Both the position numbers and the translations under genes were made by a program. DNA of 64,000 nt, from contig NZ_JAFMPW010000008.1 of the NCBI RefSeq assembly GCF_026126425.1, positions 1 through 64,000 of the forward strand. The letters run 5' to 3'. A model generated the notes under the pieces. It saw only the letters and a program-made list of their open reading frames with translations, was not told the DNA's origin and did not search any database. The DNA is from Muriicola sp. Z0-33 (GTDB lineage: Bacteria > Bacteroidota > Bacteroidia > Flavobacteriales > Flavobacteriaceae). Below are positions 32,825-41,413 of this stretch, piece by piece. Each line of letters begins with the position of its first letter. Position 1 is the first letter of the stretch.

Positions 32825-33790
32825 ATGTCAGAAAAAAGAGAACGGATTAAAACTTTGATTTTAGGATCGGGCCCTGCCGGATATACGGCTGCAATTTATG
32901 CTGCACGGGCAGACTTAAAACCAGTTGTGTATACCGGAATGGAGCCGGGCGGACAGTTGACAACTACCACTGAAGTGGATAATTTTCCAGGATATCCCGA
33001 AGGTGTGGATGGCCCGTCAATGATGGTGCAATTGCAACAACAGGCCGAACGTTTTGGAACCGAAGTACGCATAGGAATGGCTACTGCGGTTGATTTTAGC
33101 GACGAAATTGGAGGCATACATAAAGTAACCATAGACAACGATAAGATTATAGAAGCGGAGACCGTAATTATTTCAACCGGGGCTACAGCGAAGTACCTTA
33201 ATATTCCAAGTGAACAACGATTACGTGGTGGAGGGGTTTCTGCCTGTGCCGTCTGTGACGGATTTTTCTATAAGGGCCAGGATGTGGCAATTGTAGGTGG
33301 GGGAGATACTGCTGCAGAAGAAGCTTCTTATTTGGCTAATATCTGTAATAAGGTGACTATGTTAGTCAGAAAAGATCATATGAGGGCCTCAAAGGCCATG
33401 CAACACCGGGTAGAGAGCCTGCCTAATATAGACCTTCGTTACAACACTGAAGTAGATGAGTTGATAGGGGAACAGGTGGTAGAAGGTTTGCGCATGGTTA
33501 ATAATAAAACCGGAGAAAAAGAGGAAATAGCTATAACTGGCTTTTTTGTAGCCATTGGGCATAAACCCAATACCGATATTTTTAAAGGGCAGTTAGAAAT
33601 GGATGATACCGGTTATTTAATTACTAAGGGTAAATCTACCAAAACCAGTAAACCTGGGGTTTTTGCAAGCGGTGACGTACAGGATAAAGAATACAGACAG
33701 GCAGTTACTGCAGCAGGAACAGGTTGTATGGCGGCATTAGACGCAGAACGTTATCTGGCCACTATAGAAATACCGCAAAAAGTTTCATAA
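32825..33790 (+). CDS. trxB: Thioredoxin-disulfide reductase
   Basis: This 321-residue homodimeric flavoenzyme moves electrons from NADPH to thioredoxin. The FAD motif is LILGSGPAGYTAAIYAARAD (residues about 11-30), the redox-active disulfide is C141-A-V-C144 in GVSACAVCDGFFY, the NADPH motif is VAIVGGGDTAAEEASYLA, and the C-terminal FAD motif is GVFASGDVQDKEYRQAVTAA. Length and motifs are normal. It is monocistronic, ending at the terminator 33811-33840. Confidence 0.97.
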   Translation: MSEKRERIKTLILGSGPAGYTAAIYAARADLKPVVYTGMEPGGQLTTTTEVDNFPGYPEGVDGPSMMVQLQQQAERFGTEVRIGMATAVDFSDEIGGIHKVTIDNDKIIEAETVIISTGATAKYLNIPSEQRLRGGGVSACAVCDGFFYKGQDVAIVGGGDTAAEEASYLANICNKVTMLVRKDHMRASKAMQHRVESLPNIDLRYNTEVDELIGEQVVEGLRMVNNKTGEKEEIAITGFFVAIGHKPNTDIFKGQLEMDDTGYLITKGKSTKTSKPGVFASGDVQDKEYRQAVTAAGTGCMAALDAERYLATIEIPQKVS

Positions 33791-33810
33791 AGATTGACAG
33801 AATAAAATAA

Positions 33811-33840
33811 AAAAGCCGCGACAACTGTAGCGGCTTTTTT
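33811..33840. terminator. Bidirectional rho-independent terminator
   Basis: AAAAGCCGC (33811-33819) and GCGGCTTTT (33830-33838), followed by more T on the + strand and by a T-rich complement on the minus strand. It lies between the convergent trxB and the small secreted-protein gene at 33855 and probably serves both. Confidence 0.9.
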
Positions 33841-33854
33841 ATATCTCGAAATGA

Positions 33855-34325
33855 TTAATCAATTCGCAAATAATTTTCGGAAAAAGTTCTGTTGCCTTCC
33901 TCATCAAATGAGATCTGACTATAAGTGGAATCCGTTAATACAAGTTCAAAAGTAAAAAGCCGTAAAGCCTCCAAATCTCTCATCATGCCTTTATCGCCAT
34001 ATTCTATTGTTTCTATTAATTCGTTCTCTGTAATCCGATAGGAGCCATAACCAAACCTCCCTATAACGTCATTGCCATCAGCGTCTTTGGTATCACTGGA
34101 AGTGGTCCTAGACCACATGACTTTCCCGTTGTAATACATTTTAACCTGTCTGTAACCTTCAGCAAGAGGTACGGTGTCAATAATATTTTCTCCATCGTAA
34201 TTATAGAAACTTTGAAGTTCCCAGGTACCTTCCATAGTATGCATGGCATCTGGTTTTGAAGTTGTGAATACTGTGCCCGATACGAAAAGCATCATTATAA
34301 GAAATAATCCGAGTAATTTTTTCAT
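33855..34325 (-). CDS. Small secreted protein, unknown function
   Basis: The 156-residue protein has a signal peptide (residues 1-22) and a beta-rich body: MEGTWELQSFYNYDGENIID (about 31-50), GYRQVKMYYNGKVMWSRT, GYGSYRITENELIETIEYGD and FTFELVLTDSTYSQISFDEE. The order of strands recalls lipocalin-like/DUF4488-type proteins in Bacteroidetes, but I cannot assign a family with certainty. It is transcribed toward the shared terminator at 33811. Confidence 0.6.
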   Translation of the reverse strand: MKKLLGLFLIMMLFVSGTVFTTSKPDAMHTMEGTWELQSFYNYDGENIIDTVPLAEGYRQVKMYYNGKVMWSRTTSSDTKDADGNDVIGRFGYGSYRITENELIETIEYGDKGMMRDLEALRLFTFELVLTDSTYSQISFDEEGNRTFSENYLRID

Positions 34326-34443
34326 GGTCCCGCGTTTTAAGTTATTCTAAAAATAATGTTAATAAGTTACGAATTATTTTATAAAACAATGGCATATTTT
34401 CGAATATTGTAGGCCCGGAAAAGAGGATAAAAAAAACGAGTTA

Positions 34444-35511
34444 TTAACGAGTATATCGGCAGAGTAGATCTACGAGATATTGAATATCGTCATTTTTGTG
34501 CGCAGCACTCAGGACAATTCTGCTGCTGAGGTCGGCGGCTTCATTTGGGTAGGCAAAATGAGTGACTATTACCCTATTATCAAATAAATACTCAGTTAGA
34601 AGGTTATCCGAATAACTAAAGGCAGGATAATTCGGGATACTTATCAGATTTTTAAGGTTTTCAACCCCTGCAGAGAAGGTGGAGATATTATGATGTAATT
34701 GTTCCCTTTTTTGTTGTATCAAATCCCAACCATCGAGCAGGGTGGGCAGATATGCGGGTGCTACCGGACTTGCACCGGCATAAAAATCTGTATCGGTGAG
34801 TTTTTTATGTCTCTCTTTTGAACAAAATATGGCACCTCCCTGTACTCCCATAGCTTTACCCAGTGAACAACAAACAAGCAATTCTTTAGCATTTAGTTTT
34901 GAAAGTAATGGAAAAACTCCGGCACCTTCAGGACCTACAACGCCTATGCCGTGAGAATCATCAATTACGAGTACAATATCTTCCAATGGGAGCGATTTTA
35001 TTCCGTCAAAATTAGGGTAGTTAGTAGTCGAAAAGTCGATAGCATCTAAGAATACCACAGGTGTTTCCGCATTCTTAAATTCCAGATGCTGACGCAAAGC
35101 AATCCCCAGAGAAGTATAGGTAGCATAGGGTTTATTATATTTTCCTTTTTCCGTAGTAGAAAACAAGGCAGTATGGCAATTTGGGGCGTAAAATGGTTGG
35201 TAATCCGGGTGATTAAATAGGTTGGCTACTAATTGCCCGGCCAGGTAACCTGATGATAGTGTCGCGCATGCACCGCTTCCGGTCCAGTTGGCCAAAAAAC
35301 ACTCTGCTTTATCGTAAATGTCAAGACGAATATTAGATTTTCTGGAAGCACCATAGGCAGTTCCGTAGTTTTTTACATTCGCAATAAAAATCTCCTGAAA
35401 TTTAGGATCTGTTTGTAACCCCAAATAGGCCGTTCCCCCAAAGTAGCGGTAATCCTTGTTTTTAATTTTTAGGTGAATTCCCGGGAAGTGATCAATATAA
35501 TGCTCCATCAA
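34444..35511 (-). CDS. PLP-dependent aminotransferase of the alpha-oxoamine synthase type
   Basis: The 355-residue fold-type I enzyme is similar to 8-amino-7-oxononanoate synthase/glycine C-acetyltransferase: YFGGTAYLGLQTDPKFQEIF (residues about 23-42), YGASRKSNIRLDIYDKAECF, LVIDDSHGIGVVGPEGAGVF (Asp/His PLP contacts, about 181-200) and CCSLGKAMGVQGGAIFC with the PLP lysine Lys219. It lacks biotin-operon neighbours. Its start overlaps the stop of the dipeptide epimerase by 4 nt, so the two are translationally coupled. I infer a role downstream of muropeptide or dipeptide recycling rather than biotin synthesis. Confidence 0.8.
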   Translation of the reverse strand: MMEHYIDHFPGIHLKIKNKDYRYFGGTAYLGLQTDPKFQEIFIANVKNYGTAYGASRKSNIRLDIYDKAECFLANWTGSGACATLSSGYLAGQLVANLFNHPDYQPFYAPNCHTALFSTTEKGKYNKPYATYTSLGIALRQHLEFKNAETPVVFLDAIDFSTTNYPNFDGIKSLPLEDIVLVIDDSHGIGVVGPEGAGVFPLLSKLNAKELLVCCSLGKAMGVQGGAIFCSKERHKKLTDTDFYAGASPVAPAYLPTLLDGWDLIQQKREQLHHNISTFSAGVENLKNLISIPNYPAFSYSDNLLTEYLFDNRVIVTHFAYPNEAADLSSRIVLSAAHKNDDIQYLVDLLCRYTR

Positions 35512-36518
35512 TTTAAGGTTATTCCGCTACCTCCAAGTTTTGGGAAAACTACTTTGCCACCTTCAAGAATCTGAACGCCACTGGCAATATCTTGTGATAA
35601 TAACATTGCCCCGTCCATATCCACATAATCTAATTGCGGTAGTAGCTGTGCTATAGCTGAAATTCCTACGGTAGACTCTGTCATACAGCCTACCATAATT
35701 TTAAGCCCCAGTTCCTTACCTCTTTTAATCATTCTCAGGGCCGGAGTTAGTCCCCCGCATTTTGTCAGTTTAATGTTGATTCCATTAAAATGTAGGGCGC
35801 ATTTCTCCACATCTTCCTCTAAGATACAGCTTTCATCAGCTATTATTGGGAGCACGCTGTGATGAGCCACCTTTTCCATTCCTTCCCAATCATCTGCCTT
35901 AAGGGGTTGCTCTATGAATTCTACCCCCAGGTCTTTGAGCAGAGGGGCATTAGAAATAGTTTCTTCGGCAGTCCAGGCGCAATTGGCATCTATCCGGAAA
36001 ACGGCCTCGGAATGTTTTCTTAGTGCCTGTACGATAGCGATATCGTTTGGCGTACCCAATTTTATTTTATAAATAGGCCATGGTTTTTCTGCCATCTTGG
36101 CCAACATTATATCTATATCATCTATACCTATGGTGTAATTGGTAATGGGGTAGTGCCTGGTGTTGGTATTCCAGATTTTATATAAGGGTTGCCCCAGAAT
36201 TTTACCGTAGAGATCGTGGGCAGCCAAATCCAGGGCGCAGAGCACAAAATTACTGAGTCCCTTGTCAGAAAGAAATGCATAAAACGTTGCAGCATCCTTA
36301 AAGTTATACCCTTCAATGTCCGAACGTATGGCCTCTATTTCTGCCTCCATACTTTCAAGGGTGAAATTGTAATAGGTATTGGAAGTGGTTTCTCCATATC
36401 CTGTTATACCACCTTCACTTAAACAAACAATCATCGTATCCTGAGCATTGTGAGATTCTCTTGAGATACTAAATGTATGTTTAAGGGGGAGAACGAACTT
36501 TTTAATTAGTAGTTTCAC
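35508..36518 (-). CDS. Dipeptide epimerase (L-Ala-D/L-Glu epimerase-like, enolase superfamily)
   Basis: The 336-residue enolase-superfamily enzyme has a capping domain (residues about 1-110) and a barrel with the muconate-lactonizing subgroup residues: YKIKLGTP (KxK acid/base pair, about 150), RIDANCAWT (metal Asp), EFIEQPL (metal Glu), IADESC (metal Asp) and INIKLTKCGG (catalytic Lys). It closely fits Ala-Glu epimerases that recycle murein L-Ala-D-Glu. It is the first gene of a two-gene minus-strand operon with the alpha-oxoamine-synthase-like enzyme. Confidence 0.88.
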   Translation of the reverse strand: MKLLIKKFVLPLKHTFSISRESHNAQDTMIVCLSEGGITGYGETTSNTYYNFTLESMEAEIEAIRSDIEGYNFKDAATFYAFLSDKGLSNFVLCALDLAAHDLYGKILGQPLYKIWNTNTRHYPITNYTIGIDDIDIMLAKMAEKPWPIYKIKLGTPNDIAIVQALRKHSEAVFRIDANCAWTAEETISNAPLLKDLGVEFIEQPLKADDWEGMEKVAHHSVLPIIADESCILEEDVEKCALHFNGINIKLTKCGGLTPALRMIKRGKELGLKIMVGCMTESTVGISAIAQLLPQLDYVDMDGAMLLSQDIASGVQILEGGKVVFPKLGGSGITLN

Positions 36519-36547
36519 AAATACAATGTTTATACTAATATAGCGAA

Positions 36548-36579
36548 AGACCCTTCAGGTATCCAAACCTGAAGGGTCT
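36548..36579 (-). terminator. Strong hairpin, probable terminator of the GIN-domain gene
   Basis: AGACCCTTCAGGT (36548-36560) and ACCTGAAGGGTCT (36567-36579) form 13 perfect base pairs with a 6-nt loop, 32 nt beyond the stop of the minus-strand gene at 36611. Only a weak T-run follows on the minus strand, so it may also act as an mRNA-stabilising 3' structure. Confidence 0.6.
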
Positions 36580-36610
36580 AATTTAATTGAGCTAGATTGG
36601 GTTTTGCTTT

Positions 36611-37333
36611 TTAGTATTTATGAACGCTACCCGAAACAGATTTTCTTTTTTGTACGGTTGCATCACCACTATAAGATATGTCTGCCCCGCTACTTGCATT
36701 GGCGGTGAGCGATTCAGAAACATTCACAGAAATATCTGCTCCGCTACTGGCTTCAGCAGTACATTTTTTTACCAGAAACGATCTGGCCTTGATATCCGAG
36801 CCGCTGCTTGCATCAGCAACAAAATAGTTGGCTTCACCCGAAACTTTAATGTCTGCACCACTACTGGTACTTGCATCTACTTCGTCAGCGAATAATTCTA
36901 CCTCTAAATCTGAGCCACTGCTGGCATCAAGGGATATCTTATTTGCCTCTATTGCATTTTTGGCAACCAGATCTGCCCCGCTAGAACTGTAAAGGCCTGT
37001 GATCTCAGGCAGAGAAACGTAAACCTTTTTTGTAGCCCTTCCAATATTTTCTATGGCATGAACTCTTAATCTTCCGTCTTTAATATCTGTCCCGATAAGA
37101 TCTATAATATTCTCATCAGCTTCTATTGTGATCTCAAATTCATCTGCCTGGGTTACATATACGTCTATACCTTCAGATGCTTTTACAACGGTAAATTCTT
37201 CCGTTACTTCTCTTCTGTCTTCGGCAATTACTCCGTTTCCTTTTTTCCCGTCTCCAAAATTGATATCGAAAGCACAGGAGGAAAGGATAATGGCCATAAT
37301 TAATGCGATGGTTATTCTTGCTAGTGTTGTCAT
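36611..37333 (-). CDS. GIN-domain (DUF2807) lipoprotein
   Basis: From ATG 37333 the protein has 240 residues with a lipobox (LSSC) at about Cys20. An in-frame ATG 27 nt upstream adds nine non-signal residues. The head GIN domain is a right-handed beta solenoid of repeats ending in ASSGADI/ASSGSDL (six or more copies between residues about 115 and 225; for example LYSSSGADLVAKN, LDASSGSDLEVELF). Such proteins accompany PspC and PadR genes and are thought to be putative envelope adhesin or stress proteins. It is third in the PadR-PspC-GIN row, 97 nt after PspC. Confidence 0.88.
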   Translation of the reverse strand: MTTLARITIALIMAIILSSCAFDINFGDGKKGNGVIAEDRREVTEEFTVVKASEGIDVYVTQADEFEITIEADENIIDLIGTDIKDGRLRVHAIENIGRATKKVYVSLPEITGLYSSSGADLVAKNAIEANKISLDASSGSDLEVELFADEVDASTSSGADIKVSGEANYFVADASSGSDIKARSFLVKKCTAEASSGADISVNVSESLTANASSGADISYSGDATVQKRKSVSGSVHKY

Positions 37334-37430
37334 GATTGTTGTTTTATTAGATTGATACAAATTTCTTGTTAATTGCTACTATTGTTAATTTTTTTTAACC
37401 CAACTGTTGAATTGGGCTGCTGAATTGTTA

Positions 37431-39152
37431 CTAATTGTCTTCTTTGGCTTTGATATTAACCCCGTCTTCATCTATCTTCATCTTAAAGGAATCTCCGTTA
37501 TCATTTATATCTACATCCAGGCCGTCCTTGTTGATTATAATTCTCCCTTGGTCATCATCAGAGTCATCTTCATCCATATCATCGGGGCAATTAAGGCATT
37601 GCAGTTCTCCATTGTCTGCCATAGACCAGCGATAATCTATTAATTCACTCCTGTAAATATCCTTGTCATATCTTGTTGACCTACCGATATGCCTTTTAAC
37701 CGTTTCATCGAATTGAAGTTCGGTTCCTACCGGAACATAAACGGTTATCATCACCTCCTGGTCCCTGACTTTGTTTTTAATATCGGTAGACATATAGTCA
37801 TTAAGAACCAAAGAATTGCCTTCAACGGCATAGCTGTAATCTATTTTTTCTGCTCTGGCCCTTGCATTTGCAAAAGAACTGCCGTCGGCATCTTTTCTAA
37901 TGTGAATATGTGCCAAAGAATCTTTAGATTTTTTAACATCAAATCGCACATCGTCAGAAAACAATATCCTGTCGCCATTATCATTGTATGAAATGGTCAT
38001 GCCATTTATACCAATATTCTCCTGATTTTGATATAAATCGTCAGATACCATACTTATGCGTAATGTATCCAAACCCTGAGGAACATATAACTGCTCTTTT
38101 TCAGTATAACTGCCGGTAAAGGCATGTGCCGAAGCTTGCTGTACACCTAGTACGGTTATTCCTATTATAGAGAGTAACCATAAACCAAGGAGGGAGAATT
38201 TGGCAATATTTCCTATAGATCTTAGATTAGTAACCAATATTTTTAATCCCAGATACAGCAGGAAGAAAAATGGTATTCCAACTGTGAAAAACGTCAGTAA
38301 GGATACTAACCAAACCGGCGCATCAGTAGAGTTCACAATTTCATAGAAATCTACTCCTGGCAGATGTACAATATCTAGTATTCCTACCGTGAAAAGGCCA
38401 ATAAAAAGACCAATCAGGGTGGCTGCTCCTATAATGATCAACAAGATTCCAATGAATTTGCCAAAGACCTTGAACAGGAACATGATGACATCTCCTACGG
38501 TATCAAAAAAAGTCTTACCGCTGCTTTTTACCTTGCTGTAATCTGCATTTTTAATGGTATCTGCAACGTCTTCAATGCCTTCTTTTACCTTGCGCTCTAT
38601 GTTACTTATATTCACCTTCTCTCCCTTCATATCTAACTTTTGCGAGGTAGAGGCAGCTTCAGGAACTAATATCCATAATAGGATATATGCGATAAATCCA
38701 AATCCGGTGAATACCGCTAATAGTATAAATATCAGACGGATCCAAAGGGCATCAAAGCCCAGGTAGTGCTCCAGACCGGCACATACTCCACCTATATATT
38801 TGTGATCAACATCTCTGTAGAGCTTTTTTACTTTTGAACTGCTGGTCTTGGTAGCTTTTTCCTTTGGACCATCTTCAAAAATATCTTCATCTACCATATA
38901 GTCTTCGGGTTGCCCCATTACGGTAATAACTTCGTCTACTTCTTTCAGGGTTATCACCTGACGCTCGTTCTCCATTTTTTCCTGGAAAAGCTCGGCAATC
39001 CTGGCTTCTATATCCGAGATAATTTCATCACTCCCGCTAGTACCGGAAAACGAACGCTTTATCGCTTCCAGATAACGTTGTAATTTGTTAAATGCTTTAT
39101 CATCTATGTGAAAAAGTATATTTGCTAGATTTATATTTACTGTCTTATTCAT
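37431..39152 (-). CDS. PspC domain-containing membrane protein
   Basis: The 573-residue protein has an N-terminal helical region (residues about 1-70, ANILFHIDDKAFNKLQRYLE), the PspC domain (about 108-172: KLYRDVDHKYIGGVCAGLEH, YLGFDALWIRLIFILLAVFT, then GFGFIAYILLWILVPEA), three further transmembrane segments (about 235-350) and a C-terminal extracytoplasmic beta region with an acidic tail rich in Asp. PspC proteins sense or protect against envelope stress. It starts 2 nt after the PadR gene and is clearly co-transcribed and probably repressed by it. Confidence 0.92.
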   Translation of the reverse strand: MNKTVNINLANILFHIDDKAFNKLQRYLEAIKRSFSGTSGSDEIISDIEARIAELFQEKMENERQVITLKEVDEVITVMGQPEDYMVDEDIFEDGPKEKATKTSSSKVKKLYRDVDHKYIGGVCAGLEHYLGFDALWIRLIFILLAVFTGFGFIAYILLWILVPEAASTSQKLDMKGEKVNISNIERKVKEGIEDVADTIKNADYSKVKSSGKTFFDTVGDVIMFLFKVFGKFIGILLIIIGAATLIGLFIGLFTVGILDIVHLPGVDFYEIVNSTDAPVWLVSLLTFFTVGIPFFFLLYLGLKILVTNLRSIGNIAKFSLLGLWLLSIIGITVLGVQQASAHAFTGSYTEKEQLYVPQGLDTLRISMVSDDLYQNQENIGINGMTISYNDNGDRILFSDDVRFDVKKSKDSLAHIHIRKDADGSSFANARARAEKIDYSYAVEGNSLVLNDYMSTDIKNKVRDQEVMITVYVPVGTELQFDETVKRHIGRSTRYDKDIYRSELIDYRWSMADNGELQCLNCPDDMDEDDSDDDQGRIIINKDGLDVDINDNGDSFKMKIDEDGVNIKAKEDN

Positions 39153-39154
39153 TG

Positions 39155-39490
39155 TTAGTTATTTTTAGCATTGGTGACCAAATTCACTGCTCCTCTGAGT
39201 TCATCCCAGGTAATATTTAATTCTTTAAGAAATAGTACGCCCGTTTCCGTGAGTGCATAGTATTTTCGTGGGGGTCCTGATGTGGATTCTTCCCAACGAT
39301 AGTTGAGCAATCCGGCATTTTTAAGTCTTGTGAGCAGGGGATATATAGTGCCCTCAACCACAAGCATCTTAGCGTCTTTTAGCGACTGAAGTATCTCAGA
39401 GGCATACTTATCTTCTCCATTTAATATGGAGAGTATGCAGTACTCCAGTACTCCTTTACGCATTTGTGCTTTTGTGTTTTCTATATTCAT
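39155..39490 (-). CDS. PadR family transcriptional regulator
   Basis: The 111-residue winged-helix protein has the PadR signature: MRKGVLEYCILSILNGEDKY (residues about 11-30), ASEILQSLKDAKMLVVEGTI, YPLLTRLKNAGLLNYRWEES and GPPRKYYALTETG. The short PadR-s2 form lacks the long C-terminal helix domain. It heads the PspC-GIN operon and presumably autoregulates it. The 176 nt upstream (39491-39666) holds its promoter and no other gene. Confidence 0.93.
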   Translation of the reverse strand: MNIENTKAQMRKGVLEYCILSILNGEDKYASEILQSLKDAKMLVVEGTIYPLLTRLKNAGLLNYRWEESTSGPPRKYYALTETGVLFLKELNITWDELRGAVNLVTNAKNN

Positions 39491-39666
39491 AATTTCTTAA
39501 TTCTTAAATTATGCTTCTGCGGTGTAAAGCCGCTTACGCATTTGGTTAACTGTTCGTTTTTTGTCGGTCCATATTGATTTTAATTGATGAATAAACTCCG
39601 TTTTTTGATTAATAAATAAACTACTGCTTAAGGGTGTGATTAGTACCCTGTTTAATTATATTTCTA

Positions 39667-40155
39667 TTATTTATGAAGACTAATTACTCTTGATATGAGC
39701 CATCTGTCTTCCTGATGTTTCCATATTGTTATAAACTTACTTGGTAAAGAAATGGCATCCGGTTCCTGATTATTGTGAAACTTATGCATCCCAATTTCTA
39801 CTGCACCAAAACCATTAATTGGGTATACTTCTATGCTGCCTTTTACCAACTCCCGGGTAACTTTACCACAGATATTGGCTTCAATACTTTTTAAAATATC
39901 CTGTTTGGATGTAGATAACCCGCCCTTGTCATGATAAAACTCAAGATCCTCTGCGTACAATTCGGCTTGTGTTGCCATATCGCAATTGTTGTATGCAGTA
40001 AAATAGATGCTGTCCATTTCTACTATTGTGCTATACAAGTCGTCAGCTGGTGCCAACCTGCTTAGAACATGCCCGTCTACTGTTCTGAATGAACTAAAGA
40101 CCATAACAGCCATGCCAAGTATCAGTACTAAGAATATGTTAGAATTGGTCTTCAT
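39667..40155 (-). CDS. Secreted NTF2-like (DUF4440) protein
   Basis: The 162-residue protein has a signal peptide (residues about 1-25) and a DUF4440/SnoaL-type NTF2 fold: MDSIYFTAYNNCDMATQAEL (about 48-67), YAEDLEFYHDKGGLSTSKQD, then WKHQEDRWLISRVISLHK at the end. These domains bind small ligands; no active site is assigned. Its start codon overlaps the stop of the DUF4870 gene by one base (TAATG), so the genes are coupled. Confidence 0.82.
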   Translation of the reverse strand: MKTNSNIFLVLILGMAVMVFSSFRTVDGHVLSRLAPADDLYSTIVEMDSIYFTAYNNCDMATQAELYAEDLEFYHDKGGLSTSKQDILKSIEANICGKVTRELVKGSIEVYPINGFGAVEIGMHKFHNNQEPDAISLPSKFITIWKHQEDRWLISRVISLHK

Positions 40156-40634
40156 TACTTTATAAATTTTATGGTAAGGGGATATTTAAAAGTTTCTCCT
40201 TCGTTAGTTCTTAAAGTTGCCAGGATGGTATAAACAATGTTGATTACAAATAAAGCTGCCTGGAGCAATCCTGTGACGCCTAAAGGCCAGAACCTGCCAA
40301 TGCTAAAGTTGTCGCTATTTATATGAAAATCAAAAATGTTGAATTCATTAAAGTGGCGCACATTGAGAATACCTCCTTCGAATATATTGGGGAGAAAGCC
40401 CAAAAAGAAGGGTACAGAAACTATTCCCAAAATAATAGAATACAGAAGAAGGCTCATCTGAAAATTCAAAGCCTGCTTCCCATTGTAATCTACAAATTCG
40501 TGCTCTTTCCGGTTAGACATCCACAGTACTAATGGCAATAGGAAATTACCAAAAGGAATAAAATATTTGGTCAGTGTTGAGGCATGTATTATTGCCGATA
40601 AATTTCTTTGATGTTTACTTAAAGTCTCTGTCAT
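40155..40634 (-). CDS. DUF4870 domain-containing membrane protein
   Basis: The 159-residue protein has the DUF4870 pattern: HASTLTKYFIPFGNFLLPLV (residues about 17-36), LWMSNRKEHEFVDYNGKQAL, NFQMSLLLYSIILGIVSVPF and a final hydrophobic segment with GLLQAALFVINIVYTILATL. Four membrane segments are predicted. The role is unknown. It is first in a two-gene unit with the NTF2-like gene. Confidence 0.88.
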   Translation of the reverse strand: MTETLSKHQRNLSAIIHASTLTKYFIPFGNFLLPLVLWMSNRKEHEFVDYNGKQALNFQMSLLLYSIILGIVSVPFFLGFLPNIFEGGILNVRHFNEFNIFDFHINSDNFSIGRFWPLGVTGLLQAALFVINIVYTILATLRTNEGETFKYPLTIKFIK

Positions 40635-40829
40635 GATGATAAAATTTATTCAATCCTGTGAATAACATAATAACTTACAATGCAAATATATGGCTAAAAA
40701 AAGGTATTATGCAAAACATAGTACTGTTATTTAACATATATTTAACAGTTAAGCATTCAACTATTTTGAATACTTTTATGCTCCTGAGCCATCTTAATTT
40801 AATTATGGTCTCTGGATAAATCTACTGCA

Positions 40830-41288
40830 ATGTCAACAAATACAGCTAAGTACAACTTATTCACATTTATTAAATTGCCTTCAGCCTGGTGGTGTGGAGT
40901 GAGACTAAAATATATCGATGATAATAAAGCTGTGGTAAGAGTACGGCATAGGTGGTTTAATCAAAACCCTTTTAAATCTATGTTCTGGGCAGTACAGGGG
41001 ATGGCTGCTGAGTTCACTACGGGGGTGCTGGTCAGTAATAAAATACGGGAAAGCGGGAAAGAAATCTCTATGTTGGTAGCCAGGAACAACGCGAGTTTTA
41101 CAAAGAAGGCTCGTGGAAAAATCACCTTTAGTTGCGAGGAGGGCCAGAAGATAGACCAGGCACTTAAAAGCACCATAGCTTCCGGAGAAGGACAAACGAT
41201 ATGGATGAAATCTGTTGGCTTAAATGAGGATGGGGTGGAAGTTTCAGAATTTAATTTCGAATGGACGATAAAGTTGAAACGCAAATAA
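40830..41288 (+). CDS. DUF4442 hot-dog-fold protein
   Basis: The 152-residue protein has the DUF4442 (thioesterase-like hot-dog) pattern: KLPSAWWCGVRLKYIDDNKA (residues about 15-34), VVRVRHRWFNQNPFKSMFWA, VQGMAAEFTTGVLVSNKIRE. The family is related to YiiD/acyl-CoA thioesterases but lacks the assigned catalytic residues. It is a stand-alone gene in front of the AIM24-like gene. Confidence 0.8.
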   Translation: MSTNTAKYNLFTFIKLPSAWWCGVRLKYIDDNKAVVRVRHRWFNQNPFKSMFWAVQGMAAEFTTGVLVSNKIRESGKEISMLVARNNASFTKKARGKITFSCEEGQKIDQALKSTIASGEGQTIWMKSVGLNEDGVEVSEFNFEWTIKLKRK

Positions 41289-41363
41289 TGGGATATATCA
41301 TTTATCATTGGCATTTATATTTTTTTTCGCCATCTGTAACAAATAGCCCCCTTCTTTCAACTA

Positions 41364-41412
41364 ATCAATAATCAATAATCAATAAACAATAAACAATAAG
41401 CAATAAACAATA
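41364..41412. repeat. Heptamer tandem array abutting a start codon (7 units)
   Basis: Seven contiguous 7-bp units follow A[ATG]CAATA: three ATCAATA, two AACAATA, one AGCAATA and one AACAATA. The last unit ends one base before the ATG at 41414, so the array occupies the whole ribosome-landing region of the AIM24-like gene. The same heptamer family forms the arrays at 44636-44840. Confidence 0.85.
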
Positions 41413-41413
41413 C

